Positions 20,109-27,156 of a stretch of DNA of 64,000 bases are shown here, in pieces (positions within the stretch are counted from its first letter, which is position 1; each line of letters opens with the position of its first letter). The notes below the pieces were generated by a model. It did no database searches and was not told the DNA's origin. It saw nothing but the letters and a program-made list of their open reading frames with translations. The position numbers and the translations under genes were made by a program. The stretch comes from Crossiella sp. S99.2. GTDB taxonomy: Bacteria; Actinomycetota; Actinomycetes; Mycobacteriales; Pseudonocardiaceae. The stretch is from assembly GCF_023094165.1 (NCBI RefSeq), contig NZ_JALMDK010000002.1:323541-387540 (forward strand), written 5' to 3'.

Positions 20109-21601
20109 GCCGCCACCTCCCCGTCCACGTCGTACCCGCCGCCGGGGAAGGGCAGCACCTCCGCGTGGACCACGTCGCGCCCGGTCACGTAGTCGACCAG
20201 GCGCGCCAGGTCGGCATCGGCGACGTGGAAAGCCCGTGCCCGCAACGGTTCCTTGCGTCCATCGACCTTGACCCAGGCCACGCCCGGGGTTGCCTCGCTG
20301 ATGTCCTGGGCCGCCGCACCGCGTTGCCGGACACCCTCGCCCAGCACCATGTCCACCTGGGCCGCCTCATCCAGCCGGAGGGCGACCTTGGTCCCGAACA
20401 GATGCCGGAAAGACACGATCTCCTTGCGCGGGTCCTGCACCGAGGCGACGACGGCGAAGCCGGGGGCACGGCCTTGAGAGGCGATGGTCTGCACCGCCCG
20501 CGCCGCGCGTTCCCGCAATGCCTTGTCGGTCTGGTATGCGATCACGTCGGCGAGTTCGTCGATCACCAGCACGGTGAACGGCTCTCCGGTGCCAGGCTTG
20601 AAGCGCCGCAGCAGGCCCCGGTACCGCTGTGCCCGCTCCTTCAACTCCTCGGCCAGGGCTTCCAGGACCTCTACGGCTTCTGAGCCGTTGGTGTAGGCCA
20701 GCCGGTGAAACAACTCCGGCGCCTGCCCCAACTCCATACCGCCCTTGGGATCGATGCCCACCAGGCGCACCAGCCCGGCCCGAATCGCCGGAGCCAGAGC
20801 CCAGATCAGCGACCACATGACCGAGCCCTTGCCCGCGCCGGTCGAGCCGACCATGAGGAGGTGGTTTCCCAACAGCCGCAACGTGAACGGCCGACCGGTC
20901 TCGGTGCGCCCCACGATCAGGCGCTTGAGGTCAACCGCGGAATCCTTGGCAGCCAGCCCCGGCACCGGGATCGGCCGGGCTAGCGGGTCACGGTGGATCA
21001 TGTCCAGTTCCAGACGGCCGGGCTTGCGGACCCGCACCCGACAGGCAGTCGCACCGAAGGCATGGGCCAGGCCGGAGGCCCGCAGCTCCCACTGCTCCGG
21101 GGCCTGGGCCTTGACCATCCGGACCCGGACCCGGTCCCGCCACCCGTCGGCCCGGACGCGGCCGAGCTTGGGCCGGTACTCCGCGCCCCGCACGGACTTG
21201 GTGAGATCGGCCAGGCGCATGACCGAGCGCCACTGCCAGCCGTAGACCGTGCTGCGCCGCCACTCGGTGCGGACCTGGCACCAGCAGAATCGCACGAACG
21301 AGGATCGGTGTCCCCAGGCCCACCAGCCGAGCCCGATCCCTGCCACCGCAACGAGAAACGCGAGATTGCGCCCGCCGAGCTGGACGTAACCAACCCAGCC
21401 GAGCAGCGGCCCGAACAGCCCGACGGGGTAGCGCACCGTCAGGTGCACCGTCCGCACGGCCAGCCAGCCCGCCGACCACACCAGGGCAACCGGCAGGAGG
21501 GCGAGCTTGGCCCAGGTCGGCAGGAGCGTCCACCAGGGCAGCCGGGGCCGGGTGATCTCTAGGGCCGCCGGTTCGGCCAAAGGCTTGCGGGAGAAGGCCA
21601 T
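20105..21601 (-). CDS. FtsK/SpoIIIE-type DNA translocase, TraB/TraSA-like transfer protein
   Basis: 498 residues from the ATG overlapping the previous stop; a GTG one codon upstream is possible. Three hydrophobic segments lie in the first 100 residues, then an ATPase with Walker A GSTGAGKGS (about 251-259), GIDPKGG, Walker B VLVIDELAD (about 343-351) and the SQGRAPGF-VVASVQDP segment. In this family a hexameric pump moves double-stranded DNA between mycelia, so no relaxase is needed. No large type IV secretion genes are present, consistent with that mechanism. Confidence 0.92.
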   Translation of the reverse strand: MAFSRKPLAEPAALEITRPRLPWWTLLPTWAKLALLPVALVWSAGWLAVRTVHLTVRYPVGLFGPLLGWVGYVQLGGRNLAFLVAVAGIGLGWWAWGHRSSFVRFCWCQVRTEWRRSTVYGWQWRSVMRLADLTKSVRGAEYRPKLGRVRADGWRDRVRVRMVKAQAPEQWELRASGLAHAFGATACRVRVRKPGRLELDMIHRDPLARPIPVPGLAAKDSAVDLKRLIVGRTETGRPFTLRLLGNHLLMVGSTGAGKGSVMWSLIWALAPAIRAGLVRLVGIDPKGGMELGQAPELFHRLAYTNGSEAVEVLEALAEELKERAQRYRGLLRRFKPGTGEPFTVLVIDELADVIAYQTDKALRERAARAVQTIASQGRAPGFAVVASVQDPRKEIVSFRHLFGTKVALRLDEAAQVDMVLGEGVRQRGAAAQDISEATPGVAWVKVDGRKEPLRARAFHVADADLARLVDYVTGRDVVHAEVLPFPGGGYDVDGEVAA

Positions 21602-22050
21602 CACTGCTCACCCCGCCCAATGCAGGCGACGCAGCGGAAGACCTGCGAGCCACCGAGCACGCGACCTGCGGGCACGAAAGCGGCCGTGCCGATCCCACAC
21701 GGGTGGTTGCACCCGAGGCAGGTCAACCCGTCCGCTTGGGCCTCGGTGAGCTTCATGCGCTGCACCGCAGCCCCGTCCAGCTCGACCGGGTAGATGCCGA
21801 TCGTTTGCAGCCGGGCCAGCAGCCCCGACCACACCCGAGCCCGGGAGAACCGCACCCGCCGGGGCAGGGAGGCATCCTCAGTCGCGGCATTGATCACGTC
21901 GGTGAAGTCCAGGGGCAACCAGCCCTCACAGACCCCGCACTTGTGGTCTCCAGGCAACATGCGGGCGTACTTCCCGCAGGTGGAGCACCTGTGTTGACCT
22001 TTTCGGGGGACCCCGCCTAGCGGTGAGGTTCCGTCACGTCCTACAGTCAT
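21601..22050 (-). CDS. Zinc-ribbon protein upstream of traB
   Basis: 149 residues. Two Cys clusters at the N-terminus (CSTC, CGVC) and two at the C-terminus (CLGC, CVAC) look like two zinc ribbons flanking a helical middle. The ATG has CAGGAAGTG about seven bases upstream, and a 12-bp hairpin sits just before that. Its stop overlaps the traB start. Function unknown; an accessory transfer or regulatory role is inferred from position. Confidence 0.75.
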   Translation of the reverse strand: MTVGRDGTSPLGGVPRKGQHRCSTCGKYARMLPGDHKCGVCEGWLPLDFTDVINAATEDASLPRRVRFSRARVWSGLLARLQTIGIYPVELDGAAVQRMKLTEAQADGLTCLGCNHPCGIGTAAFVPAGRVLGGSQVFRCVACIGRGEQ

Positions 22051-22079
22051 TCTTGTTCACTTCCTGAGGTTGTGGACGG

Positions 22080-22122
22080 CACAAGAGCGGCGAGGTTCCT
22101 AGGCCATGCAGCCGCTCTTGTG
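22080..22122. repeat. 12-bp perfect hairpin in the leader of the transfer operon
   Basis: Arms 22080-22091 and 22111-22122 (CACAAGAGCGGC and its complement) with a 19-base loop, 30 bases upstream of the zinc-ribbon gene start. On the + strand it is followed by TCTTTCTTTC, as in a terminator for rightward transcription; on the transcribed minus strand it lies in the 5' leader, where it could act as an attenuator or stabiliser. Confidence 0.6.
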
Positions 22123-22214
22123 TCTTTCTTTCTGTTACACCGCAACAAGACGTGCGGTATCGTCACGTCACCCGAAGGTCCGTGTCTGTCCTTTGTGGAC
22201 TGTCTCTTGTGGAC

Positions 22215-22433
22215 TTATCGTTTCGTCTTCGGCTGTTCCGTCACGCTCCTTCCGTGCCGGACCAGCCAGGCTTCGCACGGGCGGCAATAGTGCTGTCCGT
22301 CCCGCAGGCGCGTCCATTGGCCGCACACGCCGGAGCAGTGCCGCCAGGACACCCGCACCCGCAACGGCCTCAAATGGGCGTAGGGGGCATCAGCGGGGTT
22401 CCCCCGCCGGATCCAGTTGCCTAGCCTGAACAT
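22215..22433 (-). CDS. Small Arg-rich four-Cys protein
   Basis: 72 residues. The ATG is preceded by GAGGCGGTGGTG. Two Cys pairs (CSGVC and CRPC, about 16 residues apart) could form one zinc ribbon; Arg and Trp are abundant. A longer reading frame extends upstream, but the added residues overlap the intergenic leader and look random. Unknown function; minus-strand AICE operon member. Confidence 0.55.
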   Translation of the reverse strand: MFRLGNWIRRGNPADAPYAHLRPLRVRVSWRHCSGVCGQWTRLRDGQHYCRPCEAWLVRHGRSVTEQPKTKR

Positions 22434-22518
22434 CACCACCGCCTCACGTCGAGGTTCGTGGGAGGCACGAGGAGCGGGAACCACGGCTACCACCAACGGA
22501 GCCCGCCCCCGTGCCGAC

Positions 22519-22839
22519 TCATTCCCCGTCACGTATCGCGTGCTTGCTCGCCCCGGACACCACCTCGCCCGCCACCACTCCGTGCACGGCGAGCCGGTCG
22601 CGGTAGGCCTGCGCGGAATGGAACGCGAACGTCTCCACCGCGTCCAGGAACTCACGCGCGACCGTCACCAGATCCCGCGCCACACGCACACCCATAGCCG
22701 ACCCGTGGACGTCCTCCGACACCGCGATACGCACCGCACAGCCACCGTCCACAATCGACAGCACCGGCTGCCCCTGAGCCAACGTGCCGAGGGTGACCAC
22801 CGTGCTCTCATCCGGCCTGACCCACACCTCAAGACTCAT
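22519..22839 (-). CDS. AICE small protein, member 1 of four look-alikes
   Basis: 106 residues. Begins SLEVWV and continues as alternating beta strands, then a helix (ARDLVTVAREFLDAVETF). The same plan is seen in the proteins at 22836, 23063 and 23827. It overlaps the next gene upstream by four bases (ATGA). No named family recognised. Confidence 0.65.
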   Translation of the reverse strand: MSLEVWVRPDESTVVTLGTLAQGQPVLSIVDGGCAVRIAVSEDVHGSAMGVRVARDLVTVAREFLDAVETFAFHSAQAYRDRLAVHGVVAGEVVSGASKHAIRDGE

Positions 22840-23063
22840 GCCCGATCACCGGACCTGACGAACTCGTCCTTCTCCGCCGCCAGCACCGTGGTCAGCAGGT
22901 CATACAGCCGCTCGACATCCTCCAGATCCATCGTCACCTTCAGCCGCACAAGCGGCCCACCGAACCCCAACGACACCTCACCGTCCTCACCGGCCACCAC
23001 GATGATCTTGCTCTCGGCATAGACGGATACCTCCAGATCCATGCCCAGCTCATCCCGCGCCAT
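22836..23063 (-). CDS. AICE small protein, member 2 of four look-alikes
   Basis: 75 residues. Core DLEVSVYAESKIIVVAG, strands, then VRLKVTMDLEDVERLYDLL with an acidic C-terminus. Overlaps the preceding gene's stop (TGATG) and the next gene's start (ATGA), so the cluster is translationally coupled. An internal ATG 21 bases in would also keep the shared core. Confidence 0.65.
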   Translation of the reverse strand: MARDELGMDLEVSVYAESKIIVVAGEDGEVSLGFGGPLVRLKVTMDLEDVERLYDLLTTVLAAEKDEFVRSGDRA

Positions 23064-23329
23064 CACGACCAGTCCGCCTTAAACTCACCGGAGCCAGGCT
23101 CGACAGCCGCGCGTTTGCGACTCTCGGCCGCCAACGCCATGTCGCCGTGAAGCCGGTCGAAGTCGACGCGGTCCAGCGCCACAACAATCCTCTGCCCCGG
23201 ACCGTCGAAGGCAAGCAACAGGTGCTCGTCATTCCACGATTCGACCCGGATCGCGCTGTTCTTGTAGACCGTGATCGAGCAGTCGGTGTAGAAGTGATCC
23301 GGGTCGACCACCACGTGAAGGCTGCTCAT
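23063..23329 (-). CDS. AICE small protein, member 3 of four look-alikes
   Basis: 88 residues. Core SLHVVVDPDHFY...ITVYKNSAIRVES, then RIVVALDRVDFDRLHGDMALAAE, matching the strand-strand-strand-helix pattern of its neighbours; most like member 2 in the helix entry (V-x-x-D-x-x-D-x-x-R-L). Same operon, one-base overlap with member 2. Confidence 0.65.
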   Translation of the reverse strand: MSSLHVVVDPDHFYTDCSITVYKNSAIRVESWNDEHLLLAFDGPGQRIVVALDRVDFDRLHGDMALAAESRKRAAVEPGSGEFKADWS

Positions 23330-23363
23330 GCCAGATCACCCACCAGTTCCCGTTTCTGCATGA

Positions 23364-23825
23364 CTAGGCCGCCTTAGAGGGGTCAGCCGTCTTGGCTTCG
23401 GCAGGTTTGGCCGCCGGAGCCTTGCCCGCATTCGTGCCCGCGGACTTGAACCCGGTCGCCCTGAACAGCCAGCCCTGATACTTGTACTCACCGCTGCCAG
23501 ACACACGCGCCTCAACCGTCAGCCCGTCCAGCTCGATCTGCCGCATGCCCATTCCCGGCACCAGTTCGGCCGTGGTCGGGACCGGCTGAACGTTGGCGAC
23601 GAACGTAATCTGGAAAGACGCCCTCTTGGCCTTCAATTCGTCCGGGTCGGTCACCGTGCCGACCCACTGACGCTTGCCCGTCACCGGGTCAACCTTCTGC
23701 CGGGGCTCCCTGTTCTTGTTCTCCTGATACTCGAAGTCCGGCGCGATCTCGCCAATCAGCACCAGGCCCTTGGGAAACGCAAGATCAAACGGTACCTCGA
23801 ATCGGTGCCCCTTCGGAATCGCCAT
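23364..23825 (-). CDS. Plasmid replication/integration/excision activator, Pra-like
   Basis: 153 residues. Begins MAIPKGHRFEV and carries the layout of AICE Pra-like activators: an N-terminal strand ending in GLVLIGEIAPDFEYQE, a QKVDPVTGKRQW segment, an FVANVQPVP strand and IELDGLTVEARV, then an Ala/Lys-rich tail. In pSAM2, Pra turns on replication and excision genes; the same role is inferred. Starts one base after the stop of the fourth look-alike gene. Confidence 0.7.
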   Translation of the reverse strand: MAIPKGHRFEVPFDLAFPKGLVLIGEIAPDFEYQENKNREPRQKVDPVTGKRQWVGTVTDPDELKAKRASFQITFVANVQPVPTTAELVPGMGMRQIELDGLTVEARVSGSGEYKYQGWLFRATGFKSAGTNAGKAPAAKPAEAKTADPSKAA

Positions 23826-23826
23826 C

Positions 23827-24042
23827 TCAACCAACCTCGTTTTCAGTGTTCGACTTCGGTGTGACCAGTTCCGTAAGGCCACGCGTCAGTACGCCAATTA
23901 GAAGATCCAAGGCGTCAAGGTCGACTACCAGGGCAACCGGAAAAGCATTCCCGAATCGCACCTCAACGCGGTCAGCGAAGCTGAGGGTTCTCAAGCGAAC
24001 AGGCAGGTCTCTTGTGACATGCAGTACCACTACGTCGGCCAT
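23827..24042 (-). CDS. AICE small protein, member 4 of four look-alikes
   Basis: 71 residues from an ATG without a strong ribosome-binding site; an upstream in-frame ATG at 24153 would give 108 residues, but the added part is Arg-rich and featureless. Core ADVVVLHVTRDLPVRL, RVEVRFGNAFPVALVVDLDALDLLIGVL: the same strand-rich body and closing helix as members 1-3. First gene of the leftward AICE operon, divergent from the DUF5919-like regulator. Confidence 0.55.
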   Translation of the reverse strand: MADVVVLHVTRDLPVRLRTLSFADRVEVRFGNAFPVALVVDLDALDLLIGVLTRGLTELVTPKSNTENEVG

Positions 24043-24196
24043 TGTGTTCAGTCGACCGAGGTCGAACTTGCCCTTGCGCGTTGCGCTCTCTGGATATCTC
24101 TGCCGAGGTTCATCCCGCTCGCCCTCCCATGTCCGTCCTGCTGTTCCTGGCACCTACTACTTTCGGCCAGGACGGGGGACGCGCCCACCACGCGCT

Positions 24197-24245
24197 GGGA
24201 CTTCTTGGGACGTCCCTGGTACGCTGAAGACGTCCCTAGCGTCCC
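24197..24245. promoter_or_regulatory. GGGAC/GTCCC operator array in the divergent AICE promoter region
   Basis: Five half-sites: GGGAC at 24197 and 24207, GTCCC at 24212, 24232 and 24241. The middle pair forms the perfect palindrome GGGACGTCCC (24207-24216). The array directly precedes the regulator gene (start 24259) and lies upstream of the leftward operon, a fitting place for autoregulation. The binding protein is not known; the adjacent helix-turn-helix protein is the obvious candidate. Confidence 0.55.
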
Positions 24246-24258
24246 TTGGAGGTGCCGC

Positions 24259-25002
24259 GTGCCGAACGAACGACTACGAGATGCCCTGCTCAGGAAGGGT
24301 TTTTCGCCTGCTGACGTGGCGGACAAGCTCCGAGTTGATCACAAGACGGTTGAACGCTGGATCACCAAGGGGCGGACGCCCTATGCGAAGTACCGGCACT
24401 CGATCTCGGTTCTTGTTCACGAGTCGGAAAACTATCTATGGCCTGACGCCATTAAGTCTGAGCGTAGCGCGGAAGTCGCTGAGTCTGAGGTGGTGAAGGT
24501 ATACCCGCATAGGCACACTCTGCCGCGTGACGTGTGGGACAAATTGCTTCGCGGATCCAATGAGAGGATCGACGTACTAGTTTACGCTGGTCTTTTCATG
24601 ACAGAAGACCCCGGCATGATCAAGAATCTTCGCGGAAAAGCTATGGCCGGGACCCGAATTCGCATTGCGCTCGGAGATCCGGATAGCGAAGAAGTTGAGA
24701 AGCGAAGCTTGGATGAAAACATCGGACCAGGGACTCTAGGTGCGAAAGTTCGCAACGCCCTCGCCTTTTTTGGGCCTCTAAAGGGTGAGTCTGGAATTGA
24801 GATCCGCTGCCACTCTACTATCCTCTATAACTCCATATACAGGTTCGACCAAGACATGCTTGTCAATACTCACGTATACGGATTCATGGCTGCACATGCC
24901 CCAGTGATGCACTTGCGTCAGCTTTCAGTTGGAACCCTCTTTGAGACTTACTCGGAAAGTTTCGAAGCAGTTTGGAAAGATGCAAGCGCTCCCAAGTGGT
25001 AG
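24259..25002 (+). CDS. Helix-turn-helix regulator with DUF5919-like C-terminal domain
   Basis: 247 residues from a GTG with GGAGG seven bases upstream. An XRE-like helix-turn-helix spans about residues 3-42 (VADKLRVDHKTVERWITKGRTPY). The C-terminal domain (about 80-240) resembles DUF5919: RIDVLVYAGLFM, IRIALGDPDS and a closing H-x4-LYNSIYRFDQDMLVNTHVYG region that recalls a phospholipase-D-like fold. Related proteins recur in Streptomyces elements together with NUDIX and HD genes, as here. GC content is visibly lower than in the flanking chromosome. Regulator of the element or sensor of a cargo system; not decided by sequence. Confidence 0.75.
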   Translation: MPNERLRDALLRKGFSPADVADKLRVDHKTVERWITKGRTPYAKYRHSISVLVHESENYLWPDAIKSERSAEVAESEVVKVYPHRHTLPRDVWDKLLRGSNERIDVLVYAGLFMTEDPGMIKNLRGKAMAGTRIRIALGDPDSEEVEKRSLDENIGPGTLGAKVRNALAFFGPLKGESGIEIRCHSTILYNSIYRFDQDMLVNTHVYGFMAAHAPVMHLRQLSVGTLFETYSESFEAVWKDASAPKW

Positions 25003-25030
25003 CGGCTTACATTAGACAGAAAGGTTTCCC

Positions 25031-25501
25031 GTGGTCCGCAAAGACTTCTACAATGACCCCGCCGCTCCCGCTGCAAATAGCATTACCGTGGCGGTAAGTG
25101 TGGTTGTTCAACAGCCTACGGGTGAAATCCTGCTCATTCGTCGCACAGACAACAACTTGTACTCTATTCCTGGGGGCGGACAGGAAATCGGCGAGACTCT
25201 AGCCGAGACCGCCGTGCGCGAAGTTGCGGAGGAAACGGGGATATCCACGCGAGTTGTTGAGCTGATCGGTGTCTACTCCGACCCCAAGCATGTGATTGCT
25301 TACACGGATGGCGAAGTAAAGCAGGAGTTCTCTATCTGTTTCCGTGCGGAGCCTATTTCGGGCGAGCTTCGCACGAGCAATGAATCGAGTGATGTCCAGT
25401 GGATTTCCCCAGAGGACATTGAAGAATTGGACATGCACCCGTCTATCAGGCTGCGCATTGAACACGGACTGGCGCGGCTGGAAAAACCGTTCTTTAGCTG
25501 A
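25031..25501 (+). CDS. NUDIX hydrolase
   Basis: 156 residues from a GTG with AGAAAGG upstream. A complete Nudix box is present (G-x5-E-x7-REVAEETGI, about residues 47-69), so it should hydrolyse a nucleoside diphosphate linked to another moiety with Mg2+. The rest is the usual alpha/beta/alpha fold. It lies 28 bases after the DUF5919-like gene on the same strand and ends two bases before the convergent HD gene. Substrate unknown. Lower GC than the chromosome. Confidence 0.9.
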   Translation: MVRKDFYNDPAAPAANSITVAVSVVVQQPTGEILLIRRTDNNLYSIPGGGQEIGETLAETAVREVAEETGISTRVVELIGVYSDPKHVIAYTDGEVKQEFSICFRAEPISGELRTSNESSDVQWISPEDIEELDMHPSIRLRIEHGLARLEKPFFS

Positions 25502-25503
25502 GT

Positions 25504-26052
25504 CTAGATCCGCCCGCTTGTCAGGCGCTTATGAGTCCGGTCCACTGCTGCCCGTATCTCTGACTCCGAATTGTCGATTGATCGGGATACCAGGTGGCCC
25601 GGACCATAGCGCTGACGGATCTCATGCAGTCGCTCATCCACGGTTGTGTGCTGCCCGTGTGGAGTGGTTGTCATATCGGCCCACCACAGTGCATCCCTAA
25701 GCGCCGTGCGCTCATCCGGGAACCTCTGAATTTCTGATTCCAGGTTGCGCAATTTCGCTTCTTCGATCGCGCCAGAATGACGTGCAACCAATGCGCAAAC
25801 TCGGCTATCTGCACCCAGGCTTTCCAGGTACGCAGCGCCGTCAAGAGGATGGAATTCGGTGTCGACTAGATCAGGGGCATAGCCGATATCGTGCAACATT
25901 GCTGCTGCGACAAGTAAGTCGCCGTCTTCGCTGAACAGGTGAGCAGATTCTCTAGCGCGAGCTGCGACGCCTTGCACGTGTGCCCACCGTCGGGGCAGGA
26001 CGTCAGCAAGCTGTTCACGGGTGATTTGCTCCGCCCACTCGCTCATCCGCAT
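25504..26052 (-). CDS. HD-domain phosphohydrolase
   Basis: 182 residues; an ATG two codons further in is an alternative start. HD motif: H24 (WAHVQGV), HD in AAMLHDIGYAPDL near 54-55, then FHPLDGA and a late Asp (WWADMTTT). The family cleaves phosphate esters of nucleotides or cyclic nucleotides. It faces the NUDIX gene tail to tail; the regulator-NUDIX-HD grouping recurs in AICEs. The upstream region beyond it is non-coding and highly structured. Confidence 0.85.
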   Translation of the reverse strand: MRMSEWAEQITREQLADVLPRRWAHVQGVAARARESAHLFSEDGDLLVAAAMLHDIGYAPDLVDTEFHPLDGAAYLESLGADSRVCALVARHSGAIEEAKLRNLESEIQRFPDERTALRDALWWADMTTTPHGQHTTVDERLHEIRQRYGPGHLVSRSIDNSESEIRAAVDRTHKRLTSGRI

Positions 26053-26148
26053 GAAGCCACTTTACTAGCGCATGGCGCGTCTTGCTCAACGCCTGTCCGT
26101 GTTCGCAATCTTCACCGCGTCTGTCCTGCTGCGTTGCCGAATTTGGCT

Positions 26149-26511
26149 CTATGGGATCAAGGCGCGCCGCCAAGCGGCGCGCGGCGGGTGGTCGCGCTGG
26201 CTTCGCTGGGCACACCCATCCGGGCACGGCCGCCTACCGCTCCGCTGCGGCGGCCGACCCGTCGGCGCGCCCAGCGAACCGGCGCCCACCTGCCGGGCCG
26301 GGTAGCCGCGCGCCGCCCCCATCACAGCCAACCCGTCCCGCGGAATTACCTGCTCCGACCTGGCACTCAGCATGTCCCGAACGCCCCGGCCGGCATACCC
26401 CTTCGCGTGTATCCACACGAAGGACCATGCAGGCCGAGACGCCCAGGCCACACCGAGCACTTCCCAGCCAGGTCTTTCAACCCCCTGGATCACCCTGCGA
26501 CGGCAACTCAC
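26149..26511 (-). CDS. Possible small protein in the structured AICE region
   Basis: 120 residues from a GTG with an excellent ribosome-binding site (GGAGGTGAGG, seven bases away). The N-terminal 70 residues have ordinary protein composition (VLGVAWASRPAWSFVWIHAKGYAGRG); the C-terminal 45 are Arg/Pro-rich and coincide with the palindromes at 26162-26278, which may be the real function of that DNA. No family recognised. A long hairpin lies in what would be its leader. Confidence 0.35.
   Translation of the reverse strand: MSCRRRVIQGVERPGWEVLGVAWASRPAWSFVWIHAKGYAGRGVRDMLSARSEQVIPRDGLAVMGAARGYPARQVGAGSLGAPTGRPPQRSGRRPCPDGCAQRSQRDHPPRAAWRRALIP
26162..26182. repeat. 9-bp perfect hairpin
   Basis: GCGCGCCGC (26162-26170) pairs with 26174-26182 around a 3-base loop. 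First of a series of palindromes in the AICE region between the HD gene and the last small gene. Confidence 0.6.
26202..26278. repeat. Nested stem structure, candidate cis-acting transfer or replication site
   Basis: The outer 10-bp stem TTCGCTGGGC (26202-26211) pairs with 26269-26278; inside it CGGCCGCC (26227-26234) pairs with 26249-26256. Such compact nested palindromes are common in origins and transfer loci (clt) of actinomycete plasmids; that role is inferred only. Confidence 0.5.
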
Positions 26512-26545
26512 GTCGATCCCTCACCTCCGCCTTTTTATTGTTTAA

Positions 26546-26629
26546 CACCGGAATTACGGCATCAAGAGCGCCTACGGCGTCGCTACGCGATGGACGCAAG
26601 CGCCCACTCTTGACACCTCCATTCCGGTG
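26546..26629. repeat. Long interrupted hairpin (84 bases)
   Basis: CACCGGAAT (26546-26554) pairs with ATTCCGGTG (26621-26629); further in CAAGAG (26563-26568) pairs with CTCTTG (26607-26612) and GCGTC (26577-26581) with GACGC (26593-26597). An A/T-rich stretch (CTTTTTATTGTTTAA) lies beside it at 26531-26545. Candidate replication origin element, or leader RNA structure of the minus-strand gene at 26149-26511. Confidence 0.6.
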
Positions 26630-26715
26630 CTAACTGCCGCCGGGGCGAAGGAAAGGGGAGGCGAGAGGTTCCCACTCTCTCCCTCACCGCCGTCGACCCA
26701 CCAGGGAGGCACCAC

Positions 26716-27156
26716 ATGAACCGCACCCGACGCCCCGGCCCCGGACAGCTCCCACTGTGGACCGACCAGCCCAGCCCTAAGCCGGTCGGTCCCCGAGCCT
26801 GCCGCTACTGCCTCACCTGGTTCAGCCCGATCACCCGGTCGACGACGCTGTGCCCGCCCTGCGTGATCTTCGAGGCCAAGACTGAGGAGCTTCAGGCCGC
26901 CGCTCGCTGCGTCACCAGCCCGCGCCCTGGACAGCTCATGTTGATCTCCGACCGGGCCGCGTCGAGCATGATCACGCGACCCGCCAGGCCGTCTACAGGC
27001 CGTGAGACGTCGGGTACCGGCGAGAACTGTCGAGAACTACAGAGAAGTGTTTTCGCAGCTCAGGCCCCCAAAAGCATCTTTCGCTGCTGTTCGCGGCGGC
27101 AAGGACTCAGAACTACCAATTCTGAGCCCGGCCCGGTCCTGCTCCCGGTGTGGTGA
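26716..27156 (+). CDS. Small zinc-finger AICE protein whose frame crosses attR
   Basis: 146 residues as integrated. The ATG has GGGAGG eight bases upstream. A CxxC...CxxC finger (CRYC...CPPC, about residues 32-53) is clear. The frame runs through the repeat core at 26985-27003 into chromosomal DNA, which supplies the last 50 or so residues. In the excised circle the sequence after the core would read CCC GGG TGA, giving a 98-residue protein. The shorter form is probably the native one; the extension is a by-product of integration. Confidence 0.6.
   Translation: MNRTRRPGPGQLPLWTDQPSPKPVGPRACRYCLTWFSPITRSTTLCPPCVIFEAKTEELQAAARCVTSPRPGQLMLISDRAASSMITRPARPSTGRETSGTGENCRELQRSVFAAQAPKSIFRCCSRRQGLRTTNSEPGPVLLPVW
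26985..27003 (+). repeat. Putative attR core
   Basis: CAGGCCGTCTACAGGCCGT, 18 of 19 identical and in the same orientation as 16694-16712. Sequences outside the two cores are unrelated, as expected for attL/attR. Lies within the last small AICE gene. Confidence 0.65.

Larger units (their letters stand above)
16694..27003. mobile_element. Actinomycete integrative and conjugative element (AICE)
   Basis: Bounded by a 19-base direct repeat with one mismatch. Between the copies lie the modules that define pSAM2-type AICEs: integrase and Xis-like protein at one end, a RepSA-type rolling-circle initiator, an FtsK/TraB translocase for double-strand DNA transfer, a Pra-like activator, several small genes, a DUF5919-like regulator, NUDIX and HD proteins, and a structured region. 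The block from about 24.2 to 26.1 kb is clearly lower in GC than the rest. Chromosomal genes on either side (MBOAT, GT2) both concern envelope polysaccharides. Confidence 0.88.

Noticed and set aside
26162..26629. CRISPR-like or tRNA-like array in the structured AICE region
   Set aside because: The palindromes differ in sequence and spacing, with no regular repeat-spacer pattern, and no cloverleaf can be drawn.
16637..27123. Second direct repeat, ACTACCAGTTCT (16637) versus ACTACCAATTCT (27112), as att core
   Set aside because: Only 11 of 12 bases match, it is shorter than the 19-base repeat, and it would place the left border inside the MBOAT coding end. Kept only as a weaker alternative.
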